Shown: positions 1 through 11,730 of the stretch, piece after piece
How positions within the stretch are numbered: position 1 is the stretch's first letter
How the letters are laid out: each line of letters starts with the position of its first letter
NCBI GenBank assembly: GCA_963971405.1
Contig: OZ020484.1
Location: 37,904,770 to 37,968,769 of the forward strand
From: Psococerastis gibbosa
Lineage: Eukaryota > Arthropoda > Insecta > Psocodea > Psocidae
Direction of reading: 5' to 3'
DNA length: 64,000 bases
Position numbers and translations under genes: made by a program
Notes under the pieces: generated by a model
Seen by the model: the letters and a program-made list of their open reading frames with translations, nothing else
Told to the model about the DNA's origin: nothing
Database searches by the model: none

Positions 1-127
1 GAAATCTTCTCGTAGGTAACCCTGAATGTCAATTGCATTGCCCGGTACTGTACTTAGCATTCCCACCTCCAACATCTCATTATTTTATCATTTATTCGTA
101 CTTACCGTAGCTTGGGTTTGGTTCACT

Positions 128-280
128 TGGGAGTCGAGAGGATTTATATATAAATAAATATAAAACAGTCCGAAATTAGCTATATTGTCAATTTTAGCTA
201 CAATGCCCCATAATGTGAGTAGTTCATACATGGGAGTCGAGGGGATTTAACATAAACAAATAAAAAACAATCTGAAATTA
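128..280 (+). repeat. imperfect direct repeat, two ~50-bp units
   Basis: Two similar units lie at 128-178 and 231-280. Both begin TGGGAGTCGAG and end in CGAAATTA or TGAAATTA, with about 52 bp between them. No coding potential is seen; this is probably a local duplication or a repeat remnant. Confidence 0.6.
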
Positions 281-302
281 TTGAGAGGTCCCTCTCCCGC
301 CA

Positions 303-459
303 CAGGGACGGATCCAGCCCATTTTTTTGGGAGGGGTTGTTGTGTGTCGAAATATGAAAACATAATATGTAGGATCGATTAAATCAGAGCGTAATAAATT
401 ACCTTACAATAGATTTACTAAATCCAACCCCCCTGCCCCCCCCCCTGTATCCGTCCTTG
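303..459. mobile_element. hAT-like MITE, family B
   Basis: A 157-bp element starts CAGGGACGGATCCAG and ends TGTATCCGTCCTTG, giving imperfect ~15-bp terminal inverted repeats (TIRs). Inside are a T/G-rich stretch on the left and a C-tract on the right, as in the copies at 49565-49719 and 55270-55422, and all three share ATCGATCCTAC-type sequence. The flanks do not give an exact 8-bp duplication here, so the hAT assignment rests on the sister copy at 49565. There is no coding capacity. Confidence 0.7.
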
Positions 460-538
460 TCCCTACGCCACTCCTTTATTGAACAAAGTCGAATTTTGCA
501 GGAAATATGTATTCCTTATTGTAAAGCTAGAAAAAATA

Positions 539-740
539 AATATTTCTTGACATTTTGATACACGAAATGTGGCCGTCACTAGCAACAATTGGCCACAATC
601 GTCAGAATTGAGTACAAAGATGGCGTCCGGCGTCCTCACCATCCGGTTTTTTTTTATAAACCAATTCTTACGATCTTACGAGTGTGGCCAATCGGCACTA
701 GTGACGGCCACACATCATGTGTCACAATGTCGAGAAATGT
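539..740. mobile_element. TIR MITE, family Q (copy 1)
   Basis: The left arm reads TTTCTTGACATTTTGATACA then AAATGTGGCCGTCACTAG. The right arm is its inverted counterpart, with matching GTGGCCGTCACTAG and TTCTCGACATTGTGACACA. Arms of about 60 bp enclose a ~60-bp centre. Related arms occur at 24617, 28999 and 46274 and as a scrap near 26490. The 86-aa frame here is a by-product of the repeat. Confidence 0.6.
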
Positions 741-884
741 TTTTTCCAATGCCTAAAATCTTTTTTCTATCTCTATACAATAAATATATACTACGAAATT
801 CGAATTTCTATCAAAACGAGATAAGATAATTTTAGGGAGTTAATAAAATAATTGTTGTTGTTTGTTTCTTTGTTTTAAAAAATA

Positions 885-1061
885 TTAATCGCATACAAAC
901 AATTTAATGAATGTATCTGATTAACCTCTTCAGTCGCCTCACTAAGTAACCTAATAGGTACTTGTGTCGAGTTACAACACGTCTCCAATCGCAAGGTGTA
1001 TAGAGACTCGCACAAGTAGCCTACAAGCACGCAGCACGCTACCACCTTGCCAGCGAAGTCG
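885..1061 (-). mobile_element. tRNA-derived SINE, family N (copy 1)
   Basis: On the minus strand the element begins near GGCAAGGTGGTAGCGTGC, which resembles a tRNA A box, followed by GTGCGAGTCTC, which resembles a B box. It then has a ~120-nt body ending TGTATGCGATTAA beside an A-rich stretch. Four other copies lie at 2319, 11731, 16068 and 42073. The tRNA origin is inferred from box spacing; I did not identify a parent tRNA. Confidence 0.6.
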
Positions 1062-1269
1062 CTTTAATGGAACACACAATAGTAGACAACAGCAAAATTA
1101 AGAAATTTTCGGTTAATTCCTCAACTGCGCGAATAATGGCACAAAAATTTAATTGGCAATTATACGCACGAGCCGAGCGTTGGCAAAAAGGCCCATGGGC
1201 CGAAGAAAACACGAAGAACGCAGAAGGCAGGGCTCTGCCATCTGGAGCAGGCGAGCAGAGGAAACCTGT

Positions 1270-1335
1270 CCAAAACGAGACTCATCTCATTAATTCACCC
1301 TTAACAGAAAAAGAATGTGCAACAATGACAACAAT
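1270..1335 (+). mobile_element. fragment of SINE-like family L
   Basis: The stretch ATCTCATTAATTCACCCTTA and the following AACAGAAAAA..GTGCAACAAT matches the 3' part of the family L copy at 9430-9690 read on its minus strand. No tRNA-like head is retained. The overlapping 92-aa frame from 1067 is therefore partly repeat-derived. Confidence 0.5.
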
Positions 1336-1830
1336 GACCAGTTGAAAATACAACAATAAGATTTATTCTTAGATGAGCAAAAACTCGTACGCGGACAATA
1401 GCATTTGCGCATAGCGACGTTGTGAGGCCTTCATTTGGAAGGGACCTATGCCGGGAATGCCGTCGCGAGGGCATTTTTACTCAAAAAACGATAAGTCGCT
1501 AAAAGTTGCAGACCGTTTTTTGCAGGTGCACTGAGCAAGAGACTGTGGCCCATTTTTGTAAAAGTGGTTTCAGGTTTGGGGAGGAAGGCAATTTCCCGGA
1601 ATTGATCGGGAAAATTGTACACCAATATTATATAGCGTCAAATATTAACAGTGAAAGATGTAACACGTACGGTATCGTACGTATGAGGGATTAAATTATT
1701 CAGTTATATAAGTGTTAGTGTAAGTGTGTGCTAAGATTAAATACGGTACGAATAAAGATGAATTGCAAACAATTACCTGTGTGCATGTAATCTAAGGCGG
1801 TCCCAGACCTCATAAAAGATGGAGACTTGT
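1336..1830. other. no recognisable feature
   Basis: Mixed-composition sequence. A 62-codon frame at 1506-1694 shows no motif, and I see no repeat match inside this window. Confidence 0.4.
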
Positions 1831-2207
1831 CAGTGGCGTAACGTTAGGTTTTCGAAGGGGGTGGTGTATAATTTGGCGCCCCTCCAACCATTTTCATAAA
1901 AGTGTATAAAATGGGGAAAGCCGTTCTCATGGCCGTACGCAGCTTTTAAATTAATGGCCTAAGTGACCTTTGCGCATGAGCCAGAGGATTCGGAAACATA
2001 GAAGGGGGCCTGGAGGTCTCCCCCGAGAGAAATGTTTTTCTATATCATAGGGAATTAATACAATTGAGGACAAGGGGGGCCCGGGGTCTCCCCCGGGAGA
2101 AAATTTGTGAAAAATAGGACTGAAATAGTGGTGTTTTACGCATTTTCAGGAACCTAATGGGGGCCATAGCCCCCATAGCCCCTCCCCCCCCCGTAGATCC
2201 GAGCCTG
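1831..2207 (-). mobile_element. hAT-like MITE, family C (diverged or composite copy)
   Basis: The right part (about 2035-2207) matches the family C copies at 5461 and 25905: a GGGGGGCCC/GGGGTCTCCC inverted core, GTTTTACGCATTTT, and the terminus TAGATCCGAGCCTG. The left part differs and starts CAGTGGCGTAACG, another common hAT-type end, so this may be two elements joined or one inside the other. No exact 8-bp duplication was found. Confidence 0.55.
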
Positions 2208-2272
2208 ATGTCAAGTGAAAATGAACAGTACTGCACGAAGTACGTATGTGAGGAATTCAGTTTTACAGTTAT

Positions 2273-2274
<2 letters not shown>

Positions 2275-2317
<43 letters not shown>

Positions 2318-2428
2318 GTTAATCGCATACAAAAAATACCTCTTCAGTCACCTCTGCAGGTTAGTAGGCGTGTTGAGTTGAAACGACACGTCTCCCATCA
2401 CATGACACCACCTTACCAACAAAGTCGA
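2275..2428 (-). mobile_element. SINE family N (copy 2) with 40-nt poly(A) tail
   Basis: On the minus strand the body ends GTATGCGATTAAC and is followed by an uninterrupted run of about 40 A (seen as T at 2275-2314). This is the longest homopolymer in the window. It suggests LINE-style retroposition and perhaps the youngest N insertion. The opposing 95-aa and 74-aa frames crossing the run are artefacts. Confidence 0.6.
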
Positions 2429-2595
2429 TAAAGGCATGATATCGAGCCATTTCATTTTCTTGGTCATTTATCATTCGCATTTAAGTCTGGTTAGCGCAAT
2501 ATACCGACATACAGTTGAAAAATTTAATTCTTGGCAAATATACAAAAATTTATGAAAACACAGTCACATAAATAAAAAGGAATTCAGAATCAGCA

Positions 2596-2760
2596 GCCAA
2601 CATGAAACACTCATTATGCCTGCCATCTGCAGGACGCATAGGCATAAGTTGTGAGTTCGAATCCCGCCAAGTCCAGTTTTTTCTAAATCCTCTAATTTCG
2701 GTTATAACGAGGAGGTTACCTCTTTAACCTAAGTTAGTTTAATGCCAGTGTAATATACCA
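2596..2760 (+). mobile_element. tRNA-derived SINE, family K (copy 1)
   Basis: The head contains GAGTTCGAATCCCGCC, a good RNA polymerase III B box, about 40 nt after a possible A-box region. The body runs through CTAATTTCGGTTATAACGAG to GCCAGTGTAATATA. A second copy in the opposite direction lies at 60199-60324 with the same body. Confidence 0.65.
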
Positions 2761-5077
2761 TATAATACTGAAATATATTGAATAAAGACGGCAGGTAGTC
2801 CAAATAAAAATAAAGCCATAAAATTAGTCTTAATAATGGGCTAAATAGCTGCTGCCCCAATCTGCAAAATGAATGCAGACAACAAACCTGAACAGCTTCT
2901 ACTATGCGATTTATAAGATCGGCCCCCGATAACTGCGACTCCACTGCCCGACACTTAGCGACAACGATACCCATCAGCGAGCCCGGCAATTAGCTTCATT
3001 TCGATATAAACAAGTTGACGACGGCCAACAAAGGAGGAAGTTTGCAGATAAATCTGCAGGTAATCGACGACCAGGATCAGAGAGATGGTTAGCTGCATCT
3101 ATCTGCATCGGCAGGCTCCTTTTACGGCCGCGTCGACCACGATTGGGCGACATTTCGTCCACGAGGACACGATGGAGTTGACCGTTAATTGCCAGTAGTG
3201 GACAGAAGAATAGAACACACGCCTGCCAACGTATAGTAAGTCCCGTGTTCTTCTAATAGACTGTCCTATAAAATAGGACAAAAACGACCAATGTTTTGCA
3301 ATTTAAGTTAGGTACGCAGAGCGTTGTACTGTACCGACAAGCTTCTCAACAATATTAATGCAAAACATCCGTTTAAAAACTTCAACTACCGTACTGTAAC
3401 TGTTTAAAACGCATGTGGACTATACGATATGCTGGATGCCCGCAGGTTGATAAAATTTTATGTACAGCTATTGTTTCAATTGCTATTGTACTCGTATATT
3501 TTGGAAACCCTCAAATATATATATTCTGAGGCATTGGCGGAGTTTTTGTATAAGCACTATATAGAAAGAGCTTTTTTCAAAATGTAAAATAAAAGAAAAA
3601 TTATGAGGTAAGTTTAAACTCAGAAAAATTCCTAGCTCAGGTGAGAGTCTTATTCTTAAACTTATAGCGAAGAAGGTTGGCGATCATCATGGCAACCCGG
3701 AACTTGGATACTACTGCTCTGAAAAGGGAAGTTGTGCCTAAACCTCTGCCTCATGTTTTTCAACCAGAATGTTCTTCTTCTGCCGGGAGCCTTTATAGTT
3801 CTTCTATCTTTTCATGGATTAGCCTATAACATGCAGAAAGCGATATACTTCGTTCCTCATCATAAAGTTAGTTTCTTACCCATCCGCAGGAGCTCGGCTT
3901 CTGAATCCTGAACCTCAGGAGTTGGGGTACACGATATTATACAATAGTTATTACATACTAGTCTAACTCTGCTGCAGCCTAACGTCCGCTTTATAATGAA
4001 AATAAAGTAGAGTAACGCCACAAACTTTAACGCAACGTAATAGTTAGTATTTACGAGGCAATTAGACGTAATGAATGTTATATCGTACAAAGAGTTTATT
4101 ACGTTAATACGACACGATACGTTCCCACTACATCTGGGAAATTAGTTTACCAGCTGCCCTGCGTTTTTAATATGATAATTTTTAATACATTTTTATAATA
4201 TTCCAGAATCGAACATGGCGACTGCTGCTACCGTTTATACGTCTGCGTCTGCGCTATGATACATTAATTTTATCTTCAAATCAGTTAATTAAATAAATAT
4301 TTGTTTAAATAATTTATTACAACTTGGGTTTTATAGGAGAGATGAGGACTGACATGATTCCCGGCAACTAGCAAGGCAGTATATTATGTATTGACAGTTT
4401 GATATGGCATTACTCCCTAACCACAGCAGCGAGATGTTAAAGCAGACATTTAAAGAGAAATATCTAAAAACAGAGAGAAGAGGCGAGTGAGGCGCCCGTT
4501 GGTATCAGAGCAACCGTGAAGGGAAATAAATTACATGAAGAATTCGAATTCAAGTCAAAGAGATAACAAGGCTTCGAGTCATTGATCAGGTAAAGCAAGC
4601 TCAGATAGCACTCATTCATCTGTTAAGTGGTTAATTTGCGAAAAGTGCAAATGCTAATTTATGTGAGGTGTGGCCACTGTGCTGGATACCAATTCTAAAC
4701 GACTTAATCAGAATTGTTGGCCATCAACGTTCCCCTAACCATATCGTTTGAGTTCTTGTGGTAAAATCATTTGCTGCACAAAAGGAAACTTCATTTGTTT
4801 TATTCCCCAAAGCACAATAATAAAATATATTATTCTATCGCCATTTGACAAAAGTACTCAACATAACGTGCATGCACCCTACAGTTATTGTTTTCAATTA
4901 AATTATTTCACTTACTGTATGTTCATAAACTATTTTTTTTCAGTTTGAATAAAAATAGAGGAAATAGTTTTAAATTGGTTTCATGAATTGCTTTGTATTC
5001 GGTAATTATTCCTGTATTATTATAGAATGGGGCCGTCTCTTATCTCTCGCTGCTGATGTTTCAATACTTCTTCTTCT
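2761..5077. other. no confirmed feature
   Basis: Unique-looking DNA. Overlapping minus-strand frames at 2729-3281 are the most GC-rich part (one begins MDEMSPNRGRRGRKR), but no domain, splice pair or repeat match was recognised. The remainder is AT-rich without visible structure. Confidence 0.4.
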
Positions 5078-5206
5078 TCAGCCAACTCCCGTCCTTGGCT
5101 GGTATGCCATTCGACGCTGTGCCGCATAGTAGAGCTGGGCCAATCCCACCTATGTCGTAGTTCGGTTTTCTACCTCAACGCCAGTGCAGCTGAATCGGCA
5201 TCCCCC
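5078..5206 (-). mobile_element. LINE-like 3' tail fragment, family J
   Basis: On the minus strand it reads from CTGCACTGGCGTTGAGG to CAGCCAAGGACGGGAGTTGG and ends in GAAGAAGAAG. It matches the copy at 33888-34096 on the plus strand. The (GAA)n end resembles LINE 3' termini elsewhere in this window. No reverse-transcriptase motif is visible. Confidence 0.5.
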
Positions 5207-5460
5207 CCCCCCATTTGGAAGCAATTCAATACAAAACACTGTCCAAGTCTATCTATCGGCCTGTCTAACGTATGAAGCAAGTAAGACAGCACAGCCTGAT
5301 TTACTTAAGTGATATTGTAGATGCTTATCTAATAATTAGCCTAGGTACAATTAGTAGGTAACCTAACAGCCAATCAGGCAACAGCCACATAATGAGGGGC
5401 CCAATTTGTCCACACTTAATGCCTTAATGCACGACCGACATCCTCAGATGTGTACCTATA

Positions 5461-5737
5461 CAGGCGCGGATCTACGGTGGGGGGGGGGGGCTATGGAGCC
5501 CTCCCTCATTAGGGTCCTCAAAATGCGTAAAACCCCACTATTTCAGTCCTATTTTTTACAAATTTTCTCCCGGGGGAGACCCCCGGGCCCCCCTTGTGCT
5601 CAATTATATAAATTACCTATAATATAGAACCCTTATTGCTCTGAAAATGCGTAAAACCCCAATATTTCAGCCCTATTTAAAAAAAAATCTAAATTTAATC
5701 TTAGCCCCTCCTTGGTCTCATTCTAGATCCGCACCTG
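5461..5737 (+). mobile_element. hAT-like MITE, family C, with exact 8-bp TSD
   Basis: A 277-bp element with ends CAGGCGCGGATCTA and TAGATCCGCACCTG. It is flanked by TACCTATA on both sides (5453-5460 and 5738-5745), the 8-bp duplication typical of the hAT superfamily. Internally it has a G-run, a CCCGGGGGAGACCCCCGGG palindrome, and two near-identical modules each containing AAAATGCGTAAAACCCC. It has no transposase, so it would need one supplied in trans. Confidence 0.85.
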
Positions 5738-5745
5738 TACCTATA

Positions 5746-6260
5746 AATAAGTCAGCATAAAGACCAAGAGGGAAGAATAGAGTCATGACGAAGTGGTAAC
5801 ATCAGAGATAAGATATGGTTCCTAGAAATGTAACAAGTCGAAAATTTGTAGAGGATGAAGGATGGATGGTCACAACGGTCCTAACTAGTGGAAATTTGTA
5901 TGTGATTTACTACAGGGTGATCTCATGATTTATCGCTGAGACTCGCGCTCCACGCCACGGGACGTCTGGCCCGCGCTCTCACACGGCCAACAACGATCCA
6001 TGCATCAACATTACAGGGGACTCTGACCATCGAAAACTGCTCGAAACTATCGTAAATAGTTTGGGATAGGGTAAAACAACGGAGCAAGAAATTGTCCGCT
6101 GCATCTATATGTTAGGCGGTCTCGCACTACATTGCGGGTTCGTTGCTTACTAAACAAAACAAAAACGGTCGAGGATGGGTGACTTGTATGGTATCAAAGA
6201 AGACTGGAAGAGTGAACGTAGACGGGATTTGAACCCCAATTACCATTGTATGATGTATGG
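5746..6260. other. no confirmed feature; weak tRNA-like box
   Basis: The minus strand near 6213-6230 carries GGGGTTCAAATCCCGT, a B-box-like motif, but no matching A box or cloverleaf could be built by eye. Otherwise unstructured. Confidence 0.3.
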
Positions 6261-6721
6261 TAAATAAATAAATAAATAAGGACTTTTGTTCTATTACTAA
6301 GCCAACCTAAGGGAGTTAGGGCGCCCTCTCTTACACTCAACTAGGAAGGCCCGGGACCGCCTGTTTTACATGCCCTCCGAAGCATGACCAGAAAATGTAG
6401 GAAGTGTAGGACTCGAACCAACAACCTTGGGTGAAAGTCAGAGTCCGTACCATTACTCTACATGAGGAGCAAACTTTCAAAACGGCACTAATCCATTTTT
6501 GTAAAATGTTCAGGAAACACGAAAAACATAATGATTTCGGCTTTATTATAACGGGAATATACGATTTTAACCCTTCAGAAGACTGCGTTAAAAGTTTTTT
6601 TGTTTTTGTTTTGATTATCAATCCTGATTCAACTCATCTTCAAGATGGAAAATCGATGATAAAATCAATTTTTAATTTTCATGGATTTGTGACGTTTTGA
6701 AAGTTTGCTCCTCACATGTCC
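6261..6721 (-). mobile_element. SINE family A (copy 1), interrupted by a MITE
   Basis: The minus-strand element has the family A layout: a tRNA-like head with GGTTCGAGTCC-type B box, a middle containing GAGGGCATGTAAA, a GAGTGTAAGAGAGGG..CCTAACTCC hairpin region, and a (TTTA)n tail (here TAAATAAATAAATAAATAA at 6261). The 5' end is split by a 249-bp insertion at 6465-6713; the SINE resumes at 6714 with ACATGTC. Confidence 0.85.
6465..6713. mobile_element. 249-bp MITE with 19-bp TIR inside SINE A
   Basis: The ends are AGGAGCAAACTTTCAAAAC and its exact reverse complement at 6694-6712 (plus a C at 6713). The target ACATG occurs at 6460-6464 and 6714-6718, a 5-bp duplication of SINE sequence, so the borders are well fixed. 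The internal sequence is AT-rich. The two opposing ~90-aa frames covering it have no recognisable motif. Superfamily not assigned. Confidence 0.8.
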
Positions 6722-9094
6722 TGACGATGAAGCATGTGAGCTCTGACCACACACGTAAAGTCATATGTAGACTGTAAGAGGATGTGACGAGTATATCGTA
6801 ACGAGGTATACGCACAGCAAATGTTACTCTACCAGGAGAACTCACGGCAGAGTAATTTGTTTTGAATTAAATTGAAGAATCACTTCTGCTCGGGAATTAA
6901 TGAAGAAAGCACGGGTTCCGGATGATTAGTCGCACATGAATTATGGAAGACCAGCTGAACCAATCACCCGAGACATTCTTACAAACATTTGACTAACTAT
7001 CGACAACCAGCTGGACGACATAACACTGTCACCGCGCGCTGAATACCTAAAATATCATATCACGGCTGAATAAATCAGCAAGAACCAACAAATAGCTAAC
7101 AGACCCGATTACTATAAACATGATATACTCAGAGCGACTTCGACCCACTGTCTGACACTTAAATCCGACCGACAAATCAGCATATCCATGTTTTCCCCGA
7201 ATTATATCTTTATTGCAAAGTGAACAAACTCACCTGTCCGTCCAACAGAGTGCCTCATCTCGATACCTGAAATAAAAATAAAATTTAGATTCTTTTGCAA
7301 AAACGTAGTGACGAAAGATTATTATTGGTAATGCATCAAAATGCATTCAATATACAAAGTATAATTAAACTTAAAATGTATACAATTTTCTCTTCCATCC
7401 ATGTATAATTTTCAAAATAACGTTAATGCGGCATCCATAAAGGCCACGTATCCGAGAAGAAAATTTACAAAATTTAAGAAATAGCCCCCTTCTGGTACTT
7501 AATGTCACTAGGCAACTCTAATAAAATGCCAATTTACATTCGAGCAGGAAGAAGCACTCCTTTAGCTCTAAGACTTCTTTAAATGAAAATGCCCCGCAGA
7601 ACATAAAGTTGAAATTCTCCTTGATCCGCTATGGGTTCATGACGTCAGAAATATGATTTTATGGGCTGTAATGCAATAGATAAAAAGGTTTTCCATGACA
7701 AATTCCTCCCCAACTGAGCAATATTGCTCCACCTTACGGGACTTTCATGCAAATAGGACTTAGCTTTATTGCAGTTTTTTAGCATGCCTTTATGGCCATT
7801 TGACATGCATTACTATCCCGTTTAAGCTGAATGGGTCATTAAAATTTGTTTTTGTTCTTAAACGTACCAGTGGAATAACACTAGCATTACAGCATACATC
7901 AATTTATTTTTGAGCTCAGTTTAATTACCATATCTTGTAAGTAATCAAGTTTACCCTATTTCATGGGATTACCGGGTTATAGCCTATCACAATAAGAGCG
8001 GCGTATAGTTAAGGCAGAGATTTCGAAACATAAACAAATGACGCTCTAGTTTCTTTGACGAATATTATTGGTTGTTCGTTACACAGCCACAAAGATATCA
8101 AAATTTTAGAAGAAATTAATAAAAAACACAAACTTTCTCAAAGCGCAGAATGTTCATTCGACTGAGTTACTACTACTATTGTTTTTTTAGAGTAGTAATA
8201 CAATACTTTAGGTGGGAAAATGTTAGTTACAGCGAAAGTTTGTATTGTACATTAATTTTTCATCTGGCCAATTTCGTTGAAGCTGTGAAACGAACAATCA
8301 ATTAATTTCGTCCAATGGATCCGGTCGTCATTTGCTTACAAAATAATTTGAAATCTGTGTTAAATATGCATGGGTCTATACTAGGCCTAAGTTGGGAAGA
8401 GGCAGAGTCGTAACTTATTTCCAAAAGTATTAATAAGTACATTTAAAAAATAAACAATATTAAATAAAAATACTATTGTAGAATTCCGAAAACGCGGCAC
8501 TCAGTTGTAAACAATCCAATGATACACCCCGCCACCAAGCAGTTAGTCTATTCTGCAGAATTTTTAAGTCTAGCTCCCGTATATTGTGTTCCCTTTTTTC
8601 TCTTGGCATTTTTAAAACCTTTAACACAGATTTCTACCAAAAATTGAAATAACATGTATATTGTAAGCAATAAACTACTAATTTGCTTAATCTCAATTAA
8701 ACCCAGTATAAGATTCCGGCCCCAAAAATAGATTTAACATAGAATAGTTTGTAGTATGATTTCCAAGCCGACGTGGTGGAAGGTGGCTAATAAAGATGAT
8801 AGTGATTGCGATCGCAGACCTGCGGCAACCGGCAAAGCGGCTACCTTACCTGCCTCAAACTTACCGGTACCGACAAACCCGATTACATTATGTTATACAT
8901 TCGCGATATAACACGTAGAAACCAATTTTCCAAAGTACAATACAACGAGTCATGTTCCTTTTTTCTAATTTCCAACATAACAGGGCATTAACGACATTTA
9001 CATGGTGCGGTGACGAAATTGATATATTCGAAATATTTTTAAAACTATGAGAGACATTAAAAAAAGTTGATAGTCACTAAAGCCTGAATCGCTC
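6722..9094. other. no recognisable feature
   Basis: About 2.4 kb of AT-rich, apparently unique DNA. Only frames of about 60 codons occur and no repeat recurs elsewhere in the window. It may be intronic or intergenic. Confidence 0.45.
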
Positions 9095-9300
9095 AAATAA
9101 GAGAAAAAAATATATGGAAAAATGGAAAGAAACTGAATTCGAACCTGATTCTCCCTTGTAATTTGTACGTTGTATGTATATGAACACTGCACCAAATCTG
9201 TGTCTCAAATTTGGGTTTGCTGCATTCGTGAGCATACCACCCCAGGAGGGTGGAGACACTGGTTCGAATCCGGATTCCTTGTATTTGACCATATCTTTTT
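9095..9300 (+). mobile_element. SINE-like family L (copy 1)
   Basis: Contains CACTGCACCAAATCTGTGTC, the hairpin CCACCCCAGGAGGGTGG, and the B-box-like ACTGGTTCGAATCCGG. An inverted relative lies 130 bp away at 9430-9690. The box and hairpin suggest a tRNA-related origin, but the element limits are uncertain. Confidence 0.55.
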
Positions 9301-9429
9301 CATATTTGAGCGGGCGGGCTTTAGTGGAAATCAAAATTTCTAACACCACTCTTTCAAAAATATTTCGGAAAACAATAAATCCTATTGTTCTATTTTGAAC
9401 TGGATGCTGTTGTAATTGTTGCACTTTTT

Positions 9430-9690
9430 TCTGTTAAGGGTGAATTAATGAGATTGGATTCAACCGGATTTGAACTAGTCTCCACCCTACCAGGGTGGTA
9501 TGTTCACCAATGCACCAAATACGTCTATACGGGACGGAGATGGGATGGATTTGAGATACAGATTTGGTGCAATGTTCAATATACAGCCTGGTACAGTAGA
9601 GAATCGGGTCGAACCCGTCTTCCGTATATTTTCCCATATGTTTCTTGCTTCTTTCTCTACCGGTTTCCCTGTGATTTTCTATTGACTCAG
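9430..9690 (-). mobile_element. SINE-like family L (copy 2), inverted to copy 1
   Basis: Read on the minus strand it repeats ATTGCACCAAATCTGTATC, ACCACCCTGGTAGGGTGG and GACTAGTTCAAATCCGG in the same order as 9095-9300, with an extra ~45 bp holding a second GCACCAAATA-like motif. Together the pair could form a long stem. Several 90-130-aa frames here are products of the repeat. Confidence 0.55.
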
Positions 9691-10862
9691 AAGAAAATTC
9701 CTTGTGAAGCAATTTTCCAGACTGCTGGACCTGAGGCGATGTTTGTGAGAAATGTGGGAGGAGGCATGTAATGGGGGCAGGGGAGCGTGCACCCTGTCAT
9801 TGCCCACCAAACACATCCGCTCTTTCTTTCCGCCATTTCAATTAAGATAATAGCCCGGTTTTAACCATGTTTATTTACCTTCTGTAAATGCAGCTATAAA
9901 CCCTGCTCTTCCATTAATTGACTCTTACCGCTCCGATTAAGCCAAATCTTACGCTCCTTTCACATTGTTCGGTCGTCCGAAGCAAAATCTGCCAACTAAA
10001 AAGGGTTGTTTGAAAAATTGGAATTCCAAATTTCCATATCGATTTATGCCCGAGATTCATTGTCAATGCTACAGAGTTTCCTTCTTCTGGCTCTACAGTA
10101 AGGCCTTTTTGGCGACTGGCGCTACATCTTTCCAGATATCCTTCGTCTTGGGGAGGAGAAAAGCCTCACCCAAGTGGCACGCAGTTTCAATCCTATATTA
10201 GTGGAGGTTTTGTGACATAGGCGTGTACAACCTATATAATATTTTCGCGGAGCCTAAAACCAGATCTCAGATTTCTTTATTTCTTTCTAATGGGCGAACA
10301 GTGAATTTAATTTTTTTCTGTTACATTCCAATTTTGTGTGCGTATATAGGGTTAGTAAAAACGATAAAACAACATACCTTTATAAAAATGGGGTAAGTAC
10401 GTATAAACAGGGAAAGTTACGTTATGCTTACATAGGCAAATAATTGCACAGCATTTTCCATCGACTAATTCCTGATTTATACTTGTTTAATTATTTTATA
10501 AAAACATGTTTTGTTACGGATCATGTATCTGAGAAGACGTGAATGTTGCAATCAATACAATTTTTATTCGAATCATAGCCTCCTGCGTTACGATATTAGA
10601 TCAAATATTGCAATAATGATATTACTGTATTGTACTATATTGTATTGTACTGCTGTACTATGCTGTGATTGCTGGTGCTATGTGTAAAATATTAATATGA
10701 ACGCTACAGTTAAAAATTGCCTAAAGAATTATTTTACAATACGGTAGTTATCTATGTGTCTACGTAAACATACACACAGTAGGCGCTGTATATCTATACA
10801 GAGACATTTAAACTACAATAGTTACTCACGAATAAAATGTATATATATTTTTCTTAAAGTTA
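9691..10862. other. mostly featureless; LINE-like scrap at 10082-10140
   Basis: TTCTTCTGGCTCTACAG at 10083-10099 matches the 3' tail of the RTE-like remnants at 14136 and 60328 but lacks readable codons. The stretch at 10615-10680 is low-complexity TGTA/TACT-rich sequence. Nothing else was recognised. Confidence 0.4.
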
Positions 10863-11724
10863 AAAGAACCGGTCCGAGTTCACTCGAACATGCTTTCCAA
10901 TTTATCAAAATTATTAGATAGAGAAAATTAGTAATTTTATGGCAAATATTTTTCCTATGGTTAAATTTCCGATATCTCGGGGGGGGGGGGGGGCGGTTGT
11001 CCACCTGACGTCACTGGAAGTGAGGTAAATTCTCGATAGGTCAAACAAACACATTAATTACCACACAGCAATAATGGCAGGGCATGCAATGCATTTGAGC
11101 GCGAATTTTCTATCATTTTTTTCAAAAAATAATTTTTTGGGCAAAACCAAATATTTTTTTGGGAAAGCAACCTATCCGGTTTCGTTACTCAATTTAACAC
11201 CTAAAACATGCTTGAAGGTACAAATCATCGATAGAAAGGTTTCGCATTTTTTAGTCATTTTTTCATTAAAATTTAGTTATTTTTATTTTTTTACCCCCAG
11301 AAGCAAACTATCAAGGGGCAAGCGACCCCCCGCATTTTGTCAACATTAATAACGACTACAATCTACGAGAATTTAAAAGAAATCGTTGGAGCCGTTTTTG
11401 AGAAATAATTTTTTTAGACGTTTTTTTGGAGTTTTTTTGAAAATAAAACCCCCCCAAATTGAGTTAGCCCAAAAAAAAAAATGGTTCCGAGGTATGATTT
11501 TTGTGAACCTACATGCCAAATTTCACTCAAATCCACTGAGTAGTTTGCCCGGAAATCGACGAACAGACAGACCGACCGACAGACCGACCGACAGACAGAC
11601 ATTTTGTAAAAACCACTTTTTTGGGTTCCTGGGACCTCAAAACGTGTAAATCCGTTGAAATCTCGGAATCGAAAATTTCGACCATCACAAAGCTTTCCTT
11701 ATACTACGTATAAATTGGAAAGCA
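10863..11724 (+). mobile_element. ~860-bp non-autonomous element, family I (copy 1)
   Basis: Nearly collinear with 18507-19380: it starts AAGAACCGGTCCGAGT, then TGCTTTCCAATTTA, whose inverted copy TAAATTGGAAAGCA closes the element. Internal landmarks are a G-run near 10980, CACCTGACGTCACTGGA, GGGGCAAGCGACCCCCCGC, TCGTTGGAGCCGTTTT and a GACAGACCGACCGACAG array at 11565-11600. It codes for nothing recognisable. The TIR suggests a DNA transposon, but no clear target duplication is visible. Confidence 0.7.
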
Positions 11725-11730
11725 AAAAAG

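Noticed and set aside
2045..2381. Frames of 95 and 74 codons with poly-Lys or poly-Phe
   Set aside because: They cross the 40-nt T run that is the poly(A) tail of a minus-strand SINE and a hAT-like MITE.
6431..6700. An 89-codon plus-strand frame and a 94-codon minus-strand frame
   Set aside because: They lie across a SINE and the MITE inserted in it.
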